NCBI RefSeq assembly: GCF_015353075.1
Contig: NZ_CP064187.1
Coordinates: 1,240,001-1,304,000, forward strand
DNA from: Rhizobium sp. 007
Lineage (GTDB): Bacteria; Pseudomonadota; Alphaproteobacteria; Rhizobiales; Rhizobiaceae
DNA: 64,000 nucleotides
Reading direction: 5' to 3'
Shown here in pieces: positions 36,277 to 44,680 of this stretch; within the stretch, counting starts at the first letter, position 1; each line of letters opens with the position of its first letter. Below the pieces are notes generated by a model. The model was not told the origin of the DNA. It was given only the letters and a program-made list of their open reading frames with translations, and did not search any database. A program made the position numbers and the translations under genes.

Positions 36277-36422
36277 TAGGCTTAGATGTTCCTTTGGTTC
36301 GAATGGGAGCGCGTGAATGCGCGGACCGCTGGACCCCGACTGAATGCAGCAAGCATGTGCGCGCGCCGTGGACCGTCCGGCTGTCGGTATCAGGCGGCCG
36401 ACCAGGATCAATGCGAGGGGCG

Positions 36423-37211
36423 ATGAACTACTACGGCACTGAGAAACAGCAACGTCTCCAGCGGCAAAGTGACGAGGCGCAGTCGATGATTGCGGCGACG
36501 CCCGGCCTTGTGCAGGCGGGAAGGTTCTTCTCCGTCGATGACATCGACCGCATCGACTGGGCTTTTGTCGAAGACCGCCTCGCGAGCGACGGTGTGTTCG
36601 GATTTCGCATGATGCCGACCACTCGGATCGAGGAAATCCGCGAGCAGCTGGGATCGTCCTATCGGCTCGACATGTGGAGCGTCTTTAGCGCCGATCGAGA
36701 CACGGCAATCGCCGCCTGCACGTCAATTTTGGAAGCTGATCTGCCCGATGGCCTGACACACGTCGACCTGACCGATCACTCCCCAGACGAGGCGATCAGG
36801 CTTATTCAAACCTGCATGGCTGAAAATGGCATCGCGCCGTTCTCCGGCGCGATGCTGATCGGCAAGGTGGTGCCCGCAGCCACGATCGCGTTCGCCGATG
36901 TCGATGGCCACATCGCCGCAACGGCACATGCGAACATGGCCTTCAATTCCCACAGCAGACATCGAAGCACCGCGTGGGTGGGGCTGATCACGGTGGCGGC
37001 GCAGCGGCGTGGACGCGGCCTCGGCCGCTCTATCAACGCGCTGGCGATCATGGCGGCGGTCGAAGGCCTGGGCGCAAACGCAGTCGTCGAGTTCGTGCAC
37101 GCCGACAACACGGTTTCGCGCCGTATGGTCGAATCATGCGGCCTACGTCTCGACCCGGCGCTCGTCTGTGGCCTTGCAGTGCCGACAGTTGACGCGCGCT
37201 TTACAACATAG
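36423..37211 (+). CDS. GNAT family acetyltransferase, long form
   Basis: The 262-residue product has an N-terminal region of unknown type (KQQRLQRQSDEAQSMIAATP, then DRIDWAFVEDRLASDGVFGF) and a C-terminal GNAT domain with WVGLITVAAQRRGRGLGRSI (motif A, QRRGRGLG for acetyl-CoA) and VEFVHADNTVSRRMVESCGL (motif B). An in-frame ATG at 36411 is an alternative start; GAGGGG lies before 36423. Flanked by a direct repeat, so it may have moved as a unit. The substrate is unknown. Confidence 0.82.
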   Translation: MNYYGTEKQQRLQRQSDEAQSMIAATPGLVQAGRFFSVDDIDRIDWAFVEDRLASDGVFGFRMMPTTRIEEIREQLGSSYRLDMWSVFSADRDTAIAACTSILEADLPDGLTHVDLTDHSPDEAIRLIQTCMAENGIAPFSGAMLIGKVVPAATIAFADVDGHIAATAHANMAFNSHSRHRSTAWVGLITVAAQRRGRGLGRSINALAIMAAVEGLGANAVVEFVHADNTVSRRMVESCGLRLDPALVCGLAVPTVDARFTT

Positions 37212-37263
37212 CCAGCGGCATCGCGGCTGGGGTTCCTCGCCCGTGGACGAGAAGAGATGGCGG

Positions 37264-37292
37264 CGTGACGCGACACAAGCTGGCGAATCTGC
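37264..37292 (+). repeat. 29-base direct repeat, copy 2
   Basis: Second copy of the repeat at 36248-36276, with four mismatches. It lies 52 bases after the acetyltransferase stop. Confidence 0.6.
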
Positions 37293-37468
37293 GCAGTGTT
37301 CCTTCCATCCGCCTACAGCACAAGATATTCCGCGAGTGAAGCAATTTACGGCTGAATTTCGTTAGACTTTAATAACCATTTCTGTTGAATTTTTACATCC
37401 AGAAGATGCATGATGCGTCGATTCGTTTCGCCTCCTCGACGCTATCAGTTTCATTTTCAGGATCATTG

Positions 37469-39256
37469 ATGTCCTCCATCAATACGAATTATGCCGCCAT
37501 CGCTGCCCTCCAGTCGCTGCGCTCCGTTAACTCCGACTTGCAGGCCGCCAACACAAGGATTTCTTCCGGACTGAGAATTCAAACTGCTGCTGACAACGCG
37601 GCGTATTGGTCAATTGCAACAACCATGCGGTCCGACAAGTCGGCTGTCTCTGTGGTCAGGGATGTGCTCGATGTTGGTATGAGCGTAGTTGACGTGGCGT
37701 ATGAGGCAATGTCGCAAACGACATGGGTATTGTCCGACATCCGGGCCAAGCTCGTGACTGCGACGGAGGCCGGAGTCGATAAGTCGAAAATCCAGGACGA
37801 GATTTCGCAACTCGCCGCGTCAACTCAAAGTATCGCGGCCTCGGCCTCGTTCAATGGGGTGAACTTTCTCGACACAGATATACACGATCTCTACGAGGCG
37901 ATGCCGGCGGATCGATCTGCCAAGTTGCCATCGTCATTCATTAGAAACGCCGGCGGGTCTGTCATGGTCGGTATGACGTTGTTCGACCAAATCAACACCT
38001 CCCTTTTTAACAAGGAAGGCGACGGCATGTTACAGGGCGACCCGCGCAGTCCAAAGACGATCGGCGGCATTCGCCCCTACGGCGACCCTTACACGCCGGA
38101 CATCATCAATGACTACTTGTCTTACTATACGCTGCCAGGCCTGCCGGCGATCAGTCACGAGAACCTTCCGTTTACCGTTATCTCGGGAACCGAGGCGCCG
38201 ACTCCCATATCCTTCGGCGCAGGTGACAAGATTAGCTTCGACCTCACCATCGATGGAGACAACCTGGCCCAAGGTCTCGCGGCACCGCTTCACCCAGGGA
38301 TTACCGCGACCGATATCACGATCGACTCTGCGATGGTGAGTTCGCTGGGCGGAGCGATCCACAACGCGACCGAGATGGCTCAAATGCTCAATGCCGCGTT
38401 TGCAGCGAAGGGCATTGGGTCATTGGTCTATGCGTCACCAGTGTGGCACGACCCATTGAACGCACCGCCTTATCCTGATCCCGTGCGATACACGATTTCG
38501 ACCACTGAACAGTCACTCCTGAACGGCTCGCAGGTGCAGATCAGCAACTTCAGTTCGACCGTTGCCGCCGGGAGCCTGACCAATCTGAACACCTACGGAT
38601 CGCTCGGTTCATCATTCACTCTGAATTTCACGCCATTCAAAATATACCGGGACGTCTCCATCGATTTCACGTTCGGGATCAACAGCGAGGCGACCGAAAC
38701 CCATACGATCGATCGGAATACGGTGAACACCATCCTCGGGACGACGGATGGTTGGATAAACACGGCCGATGACATGGCCACTATTCTGAACGCGCTGATC
38801 ACCCGGCCGAACACGATTATCGAAGCCAATGGCTCTTCGATTCTTGTAAGGTCCGATCCCTTGGATGATCGGTTGAATGGTGGCAGGACGCAGATTGGAT
38901 TCACCAATATGACGGTGAATGTCGAACCGATCCCCATGAATGGTGTGATGGACATCGATATCGAAAAGTATCCGGACTCGGTAAATTCCTTCCTCTACAG
39001 CGTCGACGCCATGCTGGCGAGGGTAACCAATGGGACGGCGGCACTTGGCGTACTGAAGAACAGACTGGAGAAGCAGTCCGCTTTCGCGGAGACTTTGCTT
39101 GACAATCTGTCCTCCGGCATCGGTCGCCTCGTCGATGCCAACATGGAGGAGGAATCGTCCAGGCTGACTGCACTTCAGACGCAGCAGCAACTAGCAATTC
39201 AATCGCTTTCGATAGCCAATGGAACGCCGCAAGCCCTATTGAGCCTGTTTGCGTAA
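37469..39256 (+). CDS. Orphan flagellin with a very long central region
   Basis: The 595-residue product has the flagellin N-terminal D0/D1 region (MSSINTNYAAIAALQSLRSV, LQAANTRISSGLRIQTAADN, residues 1-140) and C-terminal D1/D0 (about 505-595, ending SIANGTPQALLSLFA). Rhizobial flagellins have 320-430 residues; here about 360 residues of variable sequence replace the usual short insert. The two ends should still assemble into a filament. AGGATC precedes the ATG at 37469. No flagellar genes are near, so it is an orphan, possibly acquired together with neighbouring accessory DNA. Alternative: a flagellin-like filament for another surface function. Confidence 0.88.
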   Translation: MSSINTNYAAIAALQSLRSVNSDLQAANTRISSGLRIQTAADNAAYWSIATTMRSDKSAVSVVRDVLDVGMSVVDVAYEAMSQTTWVLSDIRAKLVTATEAGVDKSKIQDEISQLAASTQSIAASASFNGVNFLDTDIHDLYEAMPADRSAKLPSSFIRNAGGSVMVGMTLFDQINTSLFNKEGDGMLQGDPRSPKTIGGIRPYGDPYTPDIINDYLSYYTLPGLPAISHENLPFTVISGTEAPTPISFGAGDKISFDLTIDGDNLAQGLAAPLHPGITATDITIDSAMVSSLGGAIHNATEMAQMLNAAFAAKGIGSLVYASPVWHDPLNAPPYPDPVRYTISTTEQSLLNGSQVQISNFSSTVAAGSLTNLNTYGSLGSSFTLNFTPFKIYRDVSIDFTFGINSEATETHTIDRNTVNTILGTTDGWINTADDMATILNALITRPNTIIEANGSSILVRSDPLDDRLNGGRTQIGFTNMTVNVEPIPMNGVMDIDIEKYPDSVNSFLYSVDAMLARVTNGTAALGVLKNRLEKQSAFAETLLDNLSSGIGRLVDANMEEESSRLTALQTQQQLAIQSLSIANGTPQALLSLFA

Positions 39257-39324
39257 CGATTCGTCACCTGCGCGCAGTCGGGCGTCCACGAGCGTCGCGA
39301 TAAGGCTCTTGATGCCCCTCTGAT

Positions 39325-40226
39325 ACGTCAGGCTTCCTTGGGGGCCGGATCACATGCTGACCCTCTTCGACTCCTTGATGAAGGGCTATCCGATCAGCTC
39401 GTTTCTTTTCTGGAACGTTGCTCCGGAGAATGAGCTGCACTGGCAAATCTATAAGTTCTCGGAAAATTTCCGGTACGGAGAGGTCCACAATGAGAACGCA
39501 GACGTGTCCGGAGGGAAGCTAACGCTTATACTAGACGGGCAGCAGCGCCTTACATCTCTCCTGATCGGTCTACGCGGTTCATTCACAGTCAAAGCGAAAC
39601 TAAGTGCTGGGATAGTCCAGACGCCTGGCAGAAGAAGAAGCTCTATCTCGACCTTCTTGTCGATCCGGCTCAGATTCCCAAGAACGAGGAGAGCGAGGAC
39701 GACATAGAGCACGCATACGGTTTCGAGCTCTTCGAAAGTCCACCTCAATCCGGGCCGGCTAACTTGTGGATCAAGGTTGGCGAAACCCTGAACTACGGCG
39801 AGCGGAAAGCCTTCGCCGAGTTCGTGACGCGCTAGAATGCCGGAAACCAAAAACTGGACTGTCAAAGAGACGGTAAAACGGAATCTGGAACGCCTCTACC
39901 AGATGATCTGGGTCGAGAAGATCGTCAGTTATTACACCGAGGCAAACCAAGACTACGACAGAGTACTCGGGATTTTTATCAGGGCGAACGACGCCGGCCA
40001 AGCTCAGCAAGTCCGATCTGATGCTGTCCATGCTTTCGTCGAAATGGACGGACATCTCAGCTCGCGAGGAAATCTATAATTTCGTCGAGACGCTCAACGC
40101 CGCCACGATCTGAATGGATGGCAGCGGAAGTTCCTCACCGACATCCTGGCTCGCATTGATCGCAGCGGCGACAGGTTCGCTCTCACCGACAAGCAGTGGA
40201 GAAAGGTCTTTGTGCAGCCGAATTAG
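39325..40226 (+). pseudogene. DUF262 (GmrS-like) protein with several frameshifts
   Basis: Pieces in three frames follow each other in the order of a DUF262 protein: PDHMLTLFDSLMKGYPISSF, ENADVSGGKLTLILDGQQRL, then KKLYLDLLVDPAQIPKNEE, then KIVSYYTEANQDYDRVLGIF with IRANDAG, KLSKSDLMLSMLSSKWT and FLTDILARIDRSGDRF, ending at TAG 40226. LDGQQRLTSL is the hallmark of the DUF262/GmrSD family, which includes modification-dependent restriction enzymes. At least three breaks are present and the usual C-terminal DUF1524 half is absent, so it is dead. Confidence 0.78.
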
Positions 40227-40290
40227 ATGCCCGCCGACGCCGCGACCATGGTGCGGCTGAGTTGGTCTTCTCAGGTCCATGAGTTCTTAA

Positions 40291-40332
40291 ATCGATTTTA
40301 AAATCTTGAATTCAAATTCTAATCGATTTTAA
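40291..40332. repeat. AT-rich tract with two 11-base repeats 31 bases apart
   Basis: ATCGATTTTAA occurs at 40291-40301 and again at 40322-40332, within a 90-base stretch that is very AT-rich compared with its surroundings. The spacing is near three helical turns, which suggests a protein-binding region or relic origin-like element. Confidence 0.45.
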
Positions 40333-40417
40333 TTATTCTGTTTAAAAATTCTTGTTGCGGTGCGAAAGAATTCCAACCTTAAATGGCTGGCGAAGTCTGC
40401 TGTTTGGAGGAACTTGG

Positions 40418-40591
40418 ATGACCTTTACATTCCCGCTTACCGAGAATCGCAATGTCGAGGAACTGCTGAAACACCTGGCACAGCACAAACTCAGCTGTCC
40501 AGGGAACTGTGTCGTATCGGTGAAAACCCACGTCGCTCATGTATCGTCCATGCTTACGTTCGCGCTGGGTACTGCCCGTACCGCCTGGTAA
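40418..40591 (+). CDS. Possible small protein, 57 residues
   Basis: The frame reads MTFTFPLTENRNVEELLKHL and AQHKLSCPGNCVVSVKTHV. A GGAGG lies 6-10 bases before the ATG, the main support. Two Cys occur (CPGNC). No family recognised; it follows the AT-rich tract. Confidence 0.35.
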   Translation: MTFTFPLTENRNVEELLKHLAQHKLSCPGNCVVSVKTHVAHVSSMLTFALGTARTAW

Positions 40592-40631
40592 CGACGAAGG
40601 AGGCGGGCCAACGGCACTATGCTGAGATTTG

Positions 40632-41731
40632 TCACAGCTTCAGTGCCAGTTGCTCGAAACCCATGTCGGCCTGGTGCTCCAGCGAGGAGAGCGTCACACC
40701 GAGGAGGCGTATCCCTTTCCGGGTCGGAAAGACGGATTCCAGCAGGACGCAAACTGTCTCCTCGATTTCCTCTGCGGATCGGAACGTTCGACCAAGCGTC
40801 CTGGCGCGGGTGATCTGCGTGAAGTCGGCGTACTTGACCTTGAGTGTGACGGTCTTGCCCGTGATGCTGTTTGCCTCACAGTGACGCCAGACCTTAGCGA
40901 CTAACGGCTTCAAACCGTCCACTGCTGGGTCGTAGGCGTGGATGTCCGCAGCGAAGGTGTCTTCCGCGCCGACGGATTTTCGCACCCGGTCTGGCTTGAC
41001 CTGTCTTTCGTCGGTGCCGCGGGCGATGCCATAGAAGTACGGGCCGGACTTGCCGAAATGCCTGACCAGGAACTCGATGTCCTTCTCCCGCAGATCAGCT
41101 CCTGTTTCGATGCCAAGGCGGTGCATCTTCTCGGCGGTCGCCGGCCCGACGCCGTGGAATTTCTTGACGGGGAGACCCGCGACAAAGGCCGCTCCGTTTT
41201 TCGGCGTGATGACCGCCTGGCCGTTCGGCTTGTTCAGGTCGCTCGCCAGCTTGGCCAGGAACTTGTTGTACGAGATACCGGCAGAAGCGTTCAGCCCGGT
41301 TGCCGCCTTGATCTTCGCCCGGATTTCGAGGGCGATCTCGGACGCGATCTCCATTCCCTTCAAGTTCTCGGTCACGTCGAGGTAGGCTTCATCGAGAGAC
41401 AGCGGCTCGACCAAAGGCGTGTATTCGGCGAAGATTTCCCTGATCTGGGCAGATACGGCCTTGTAGACGTCGAAGCGCGGCCTCACGAAGATCAGGTCGG
41501 GACATTTGCGCTTGGCCGTCACCGAAGGCATTGCTGAGTGGACGCCGAACTTGCGGGCCTCATAGCTTGCAGCCGCCACCACACCGCGTGCTTCCGAACC
41601 ACCGACAGCGACGGGTCGACCGCAAAGCTCCGGGTTGTCGCGCTGCTCACAGAAGCGTAGAAGGCATCCATGTCGATATGGATGATCTTGCGCGGACGCT
41701 CAGTAGAACGGCTCTCGAGATGGTCACTCAT
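40632..41731 (-). pseudogene. dinB: DNA polymerase IV with a one-base deletion
   Basis: From 41731 the frame gives KIIHIDMDAFYASV, the catalytic start of Y-family polymerases. It then loses the frame; one base later the sequence reads EQRDNPELCGRPVAVGG, SEARGVVAAASYEARKFGV and the rest of DinB (SLDEAYLDV with the catalytic Asp-Glu, PVKKFHGVGPATAEKM helix-hairpin-helix, LLGVTLSSL little-finger end). The length of 1100 bases is one short of a multiple of three. Loss of one base in TCTGTGAG near 41651 explains it. All active-site residues are otherwise kept, so the event is recent or a sequencing error. It overlaps the upstream gene by ATGA. Confidence 0.85.
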
Positions 41732-41988
41732 GGGACATCCGCATCCGCGTCCGCGTCGAGGCAGGGAAAGCAAGCCTGGCAGCGATCGATGCCATCGGTG
41801 CTGTTCATACGAGAGCAACCGACGGTGAGCCGACGTCGAAGCTGCCGGAAAGACAGGTTGGCCCCATACTGCTTGACCAGAACCTTCCGATCAAGATCGC
41901 TTCTCCGATCACAGGCATCGCATTCGATGGTGATTACGGCGTCCCGATAGTCTCGCAATGTTGCGTCAACGCAGGAATTTTTTCTCAT
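41728..41988 (-). CDS. Small conserved protein cotranscribed with dinB
   Basis: The 86-residue product reads MRKNSCVDATLRDYRDAVIT, IECDACDRRSDLDRKVLVKQY and LRRRLTVGCSRMNSTDGIDRC. Cysteines in ECDACD and near the end (CQACFPC) suggest a zinc ribbon. Small proteins of this kind are common next to DNA-repair genes in rhizobia. Its TGA overlaps the dinB ATG, so translation is coupled. Function unknown. Confidence 0.65.
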   Translation of the reverse strand: MRKNSCVDATLRDYRDAVITIECDACDRRSDLDRKVLVKQYGANLSFRQLRRRLTVGCSRMNSTDGIDRCQACFPCLDADADADVP

Positions 41989-42193
41989 CCGTAAGATATC
42001 ATACGCCCTGTGGATCGCCTGCGGCTACTGCATTGAATTCCCTTATGGATCGCTGGCTCGGTGCCGCTGCGGATGAGGTGTTTACACAAATCCACCCGAC
42101 ACGCGCCCGTTGACTCGAATTCCGGAAAGGAACAAATGTAGAACATACTCGCTTTTGGACGAGATGGAACCCTGATTTTGGCGAAGGCTACCG

Positions 42194-42934
42194 ATGGCGC
42201 AAGTGCGCGCAAACCCTGTCATCACCGAACTTCGAGAACGCATATCGCATCTCGAAAGCAATCCGGCGCGGCGAAGGCAGACCTTACCGTTCGGCGTCCG
42301 CGAGATTGATGACCACCTGCCTGGTGGTGGGCTGTCCTTTGGGGCGATCCACGAGTTCGCCGGTGGCGGGGCAGGGACTGACGCGCTGCTCGCAGCCGGG
42401 ATCGCCGCGCGAACGAAGGGCAAGGTGATCTGGTGCCTTACAAGGCCTGACCTCTTTTTCCCGGCCCTGGCGCAAGCCGGTCTTCATCCGAACCGGGTCG
42501 TCTTCGTTGAGGCCGAGAAGGAGGAGGATGTCCTCGCGTCCGTGGAGGAAGCTCTGTCGTTCCGCGGGCTCGGAGCGGTTGTCGCCGAACTCGTCCGCCT
42601 GCCGATGACGGCCTCGCGACGGTTGCAGCTCGCGGCCGAAAAGTCCGGATCGATGGGACTCGTCGTTCGACGATGGCGGCGGCAGACCGAGGCGAGCGAC
42701 TTCGGCCAGCCGACGGCGTCGACGACACGCTGGAGAGTGAGTGTGATGCCGTCAGAAGAGCTCCCGGTTCCCGGCGTTGGTCGAGCACGGTGGTTCCTCG
42801 AGCTGATGAGAGTGAAGGCGGGCGAGCGCGCAGAGTTTACAGTTGGAGCGTGTGATGCCGCGGGTCGTATCGATCTTTCTACCGGATTTGCCAACGGACA
42901 GGATCAGGCGGGCCGATCCGTCCATTCCCGTTGA
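42194..42934 (+). CDS. imuA: ImuA, RecA-like accessory factor of mutagenic repair
   Basis: The 246-residue product matches ImuA/ImuA-like proteins: LPFGVREIDDHLPGGGLSFG, AIHEFAGGGAGTDALLAAGI in place of a true Walker A, VIWCLTRPDLFFPALAQAGL and RRLQLAAEKSGSMGLVVRRW. In alphaproteobacteria imuA, imuB and dnaE2 form a LexA-controlled operon for translesion synthesis. This gene is intact, but the two downstream partners are reduced to fragments. It overlaps the imuB remnant by 80 bases, the usual arrangement. Confidence 0.87.
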   Translation: MAQVRANPVITELRERISHLESNPARRRQTLPFGVREIDDHLPGGGLSFGAIHEFAGGGAGTDALLAAGIAARTKGKVIWCLTRPDLFFPALAQAGLHPNRVVFVEAEKEEDVLASVEEALSFRGLGAVVAELVRLPMTASRRLQLAAEKSGSMGLVVRRWRRQTEASDFGQPTASTTRWRVSVMPSEELPVPGVGRARWFLELMRVKAGERAEFTVGACDAAGRIDLSTGFANGQDQAGRSVHSR

Positions 42935-43041
42935 CCAAGCGATCGCGGTCATCGCGCGCAGCGGTTCCAAGCGCTGGGTCTCTGCTGCCGACGCCGCTGC
43001 GAGGAAGGTCGGCGTCCATGTCGGTATGCCGGCGGCACATT
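42855..43041 (+). pseudogene. imuB: 5' remnant of imuB
   Basis: The first 62 codons match ImuB, the inactive Y-family polymerase of the mutasome: MPRVVSIFLPDLPTDRIRR, SKRWVSAADAAARKVG and VHVGMPAAH. The remaining 400 or more codons are missing. Within the next 40 bases the sequence becomes dnaE2, so an internal deletion has joined the two genes. Confidence 0.78.
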
Positions 43042-43077
43042 GGGTTTCCATACCGTCGGCGAACTTTCCGCGACAGG

Positions 43078-43672
43078 CTCGGGATGCGTCTGGTCAAGGG
43101 ATTGGCCGTTGCCGACGCCGCGCGGATCGTCGCTGCGAGGATGAACTCGTCGTTCGAATCCGTCGATGACGTCTGGCGACGGTCAAACGTTCCAACCGAA
43201 GCGCTCGTACAGCTTACCCAAGCCGATGCTTTCCTACCCTCTCTTGGGCTCCAGCGCCGGGATGCCATATGGGCGATGAATGCGCGTGACGGCCGTTGGC
43301 TGATGACGGCGGGGCTCGTCCTCGTCCGTCAAAAGCCTGGGTCCGCCAAAGGCGTCATGTTCATGACGATTGAAGACGAGACCGGTCCGGCGAACGTCGT
43401 GTTCTGGCCGAGTCTGTTCGAGCGGCGTCGACGCGTCGTTTCTCGGAGCGTCGATGATGGCAATCAACGGCCGCATTCAACGGGAAGGGGAGGTCGTGCA
43501 TCTTGTCGCTCAGCAGTTGTTCGACCTCTCAGGCGATCTTTCCGGTCTTGCCGAGCGCGACATGGAATTCCGGTTGACGACCGGGCGCGGTGACGAATTT
43601 GCGCACGGCTCGCCGGGAGCTGCGGATTCCCGAGACCGGGCTGCGGCGAGGCCTCGTGACATATTCGTTCCA
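43078..43672 (+). pseudogene. dnaE2: 3' remnant of dnaE2 with an internal deletion and a frameshift
   Basis: The region encodes C-terminal DnaE2 (error-prone polymerase III alpha): RLGMRLVKGLAVADAARIVA, FESVDDVWRRSNVPTEAL, LGLQRRDAIWAM, then, after an apparent deletion near 43280, RDGRWLMTAGLVLVRQKPGS and FMTIEDETGPANVVFWPSLF. A frameshift near 43438 leads to MMAINGRIQREGEVVHLVAQ and DMEFRLTTGRGDEF. The last dozen codons are replaced by the palindrome at 43673. The polymerase active site is absent, so the gene is dead. Confidence 0.85.
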
Positions 43673-43782
43673 TTATGCCGAACTCGGCATAAGGGTATTT
43701 ATCCCGAGCCCGATACTATGCCGAGCCCCATTCCCTAAAGCCCGAGATTTCCGGTAATCCAACATTGAAAGCTCGGCATAAT
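43672..43782. repeat. Array of 9-bp half-sites including a perfect palindrome
   Basis: TTATGCCGA-AC-TCGGCATAA at 43673-43692 is a perfect inverted repeat. A further direct half-site (TATGCCGA) lies at 43717-43724 and an inverted one (TCGGCATAA) at 43773-43781, so the outer copies are also inverted to each other. The array begins exactly where the dnaE2 homology ends. It resembles recombinase core sites rather than a terminator because no T run follows. Confidence 0.6.
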
Positions 43783-43858
43783 TCGAACGTGTTGGTTGGA
43801 AGGCCGGGTTCGGCCCAGAGCGGCCATTCCTGTCAAAGGAGTCATCGTCGAAATGCGC

Positions 43859-43888
43859 TTGACTTTGTTATACGCATCTTGTATGCAA
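43859..43888 (+). promoter_or_regulatory. Promoter with overlapping operator for the GntR gene
   Basis: A -35 box TTGACT (43859-43864) and a -10 box TATGCA (43882-43887) have the ideal 17-base spacing. The element TTGTATGCAA (43879-43888), a typical FCD-GntR half-palindrome, covers the -10 box, so the regulator probably represses itself. Confidence 0.55.
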
Positions 43889-43895
43889 CATGCTT

Positions 43896-44594
43896 ATGAC
43901 AACCAATTCAGCCAGCGGCGCTGCCGCGCTCCAGCGAGGTGATGCAGCGCAGGATGTCGTTTATGCCTGGCTGAAGCAGCATGTGCTGACACTGCCGCGC
44001 CATGAGACGACGTTCCTTACAGAGGCGCAGGTCTGTCGGGAAACAGGCGTCTCGCGAACCCCGGTCAGGGAGGCGTTTCTGCGACTGGAGGCCGATGGCT
44101 TATTGCGGATTTTGCCCAAGAAGGGGGCATATATCGCGCCGATCACCGAGATTGAGGTTGACGCGATCATGCAGGCACGCGGCCTAGTCGAGGAATGGTG
44201 CGCACAGCAGGCAAGCCGCTTCGGGGTGGACTTGGCCGCTGAGTTGGACCGCCTGATCGCTCAGCAGGAGAAGGTCCGAAACGATCGCGTCGCGTTCATC
44301 GAAAGCGACCGAGAATTTCACCGGGCGATCGTGAGGGCTGCGGGCAATCCTGTTCTGGCGACCTTCTATGAGAGCCTTCGCGATAGACAGGTTCGAATGG
44401 GGGTCCATGCGATCTCTGTCGGCAGCCGCGTTGACGAGGTGCTGTCGGAGCATCGGGCAATAGCGCAGGCTATTCGGACCTCTCAAGCGGACGAGGCCGC
44501 CGCGGCGGTCGGGGTGCATTTGGCTCGGACTTTGGCAGCATTGCGGGCACCTACACTCGGCGACTGGTCGCCCGGCTCGCGCGCGGTGGTATAG
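43896..44594 (+). CDS. GntR family regulator, FCD (FadR-like) subfamily
   Basis: The 232-residue product has a winged HTH at about 20-75 (FLTEAQVCRETGVSRTPVRE, AFLRLEADGLLRILPKKGAY) and an FCD effector domain (ESDREFHRAIVRAAGNPVLA, SEHRAIAQAIRTSQADEA). The FCD histidines for metal are present in DREFH and SEHRA. Two ATGs exist, at 43890 and 43896. Because the -10 box lies at 43882-43887, the first ATG would be at or before the transcription start, so 43896 is more likely and the message may be leaderless. It probably controls the monooxygenase operon that follows. Confidence 0.87.
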   Translation: MTTNSASGAAALQRGDAAQDVVYAWLKQHVLTLPRHETTFLTEAQVCRETGVSRTPVREAFLRLEADGLLRILPKKGAYIAPITEIEVDAIMQARGLVEEWCAQQASRFGVDLAAELDRLIAQQEKVRNDRVAFIESDREFHRAIVRAAGNPVLATFYESLRDRQVRMGVHAISVGSRVDEVLSEHRAIAQAIRTSQADEAAAAVGVHLARTLAALRAPTLGDWSPGSRAVV

Positions 44595-44680
44595 GCTCGC
44601 AGCTTGCGGCCAGGTTAGCAAAGAACGCAGAAATTACAGGATTGGCAATCAGATAGATCAAATCGACATCGGGGGAAGCC

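Noticed and set aside
43673..43692. The palindrome read as a terminator
   Set aside because: It is followed by GGGTATTT rather than a T run, it is one of several half-sites, and no intact gene ends there.
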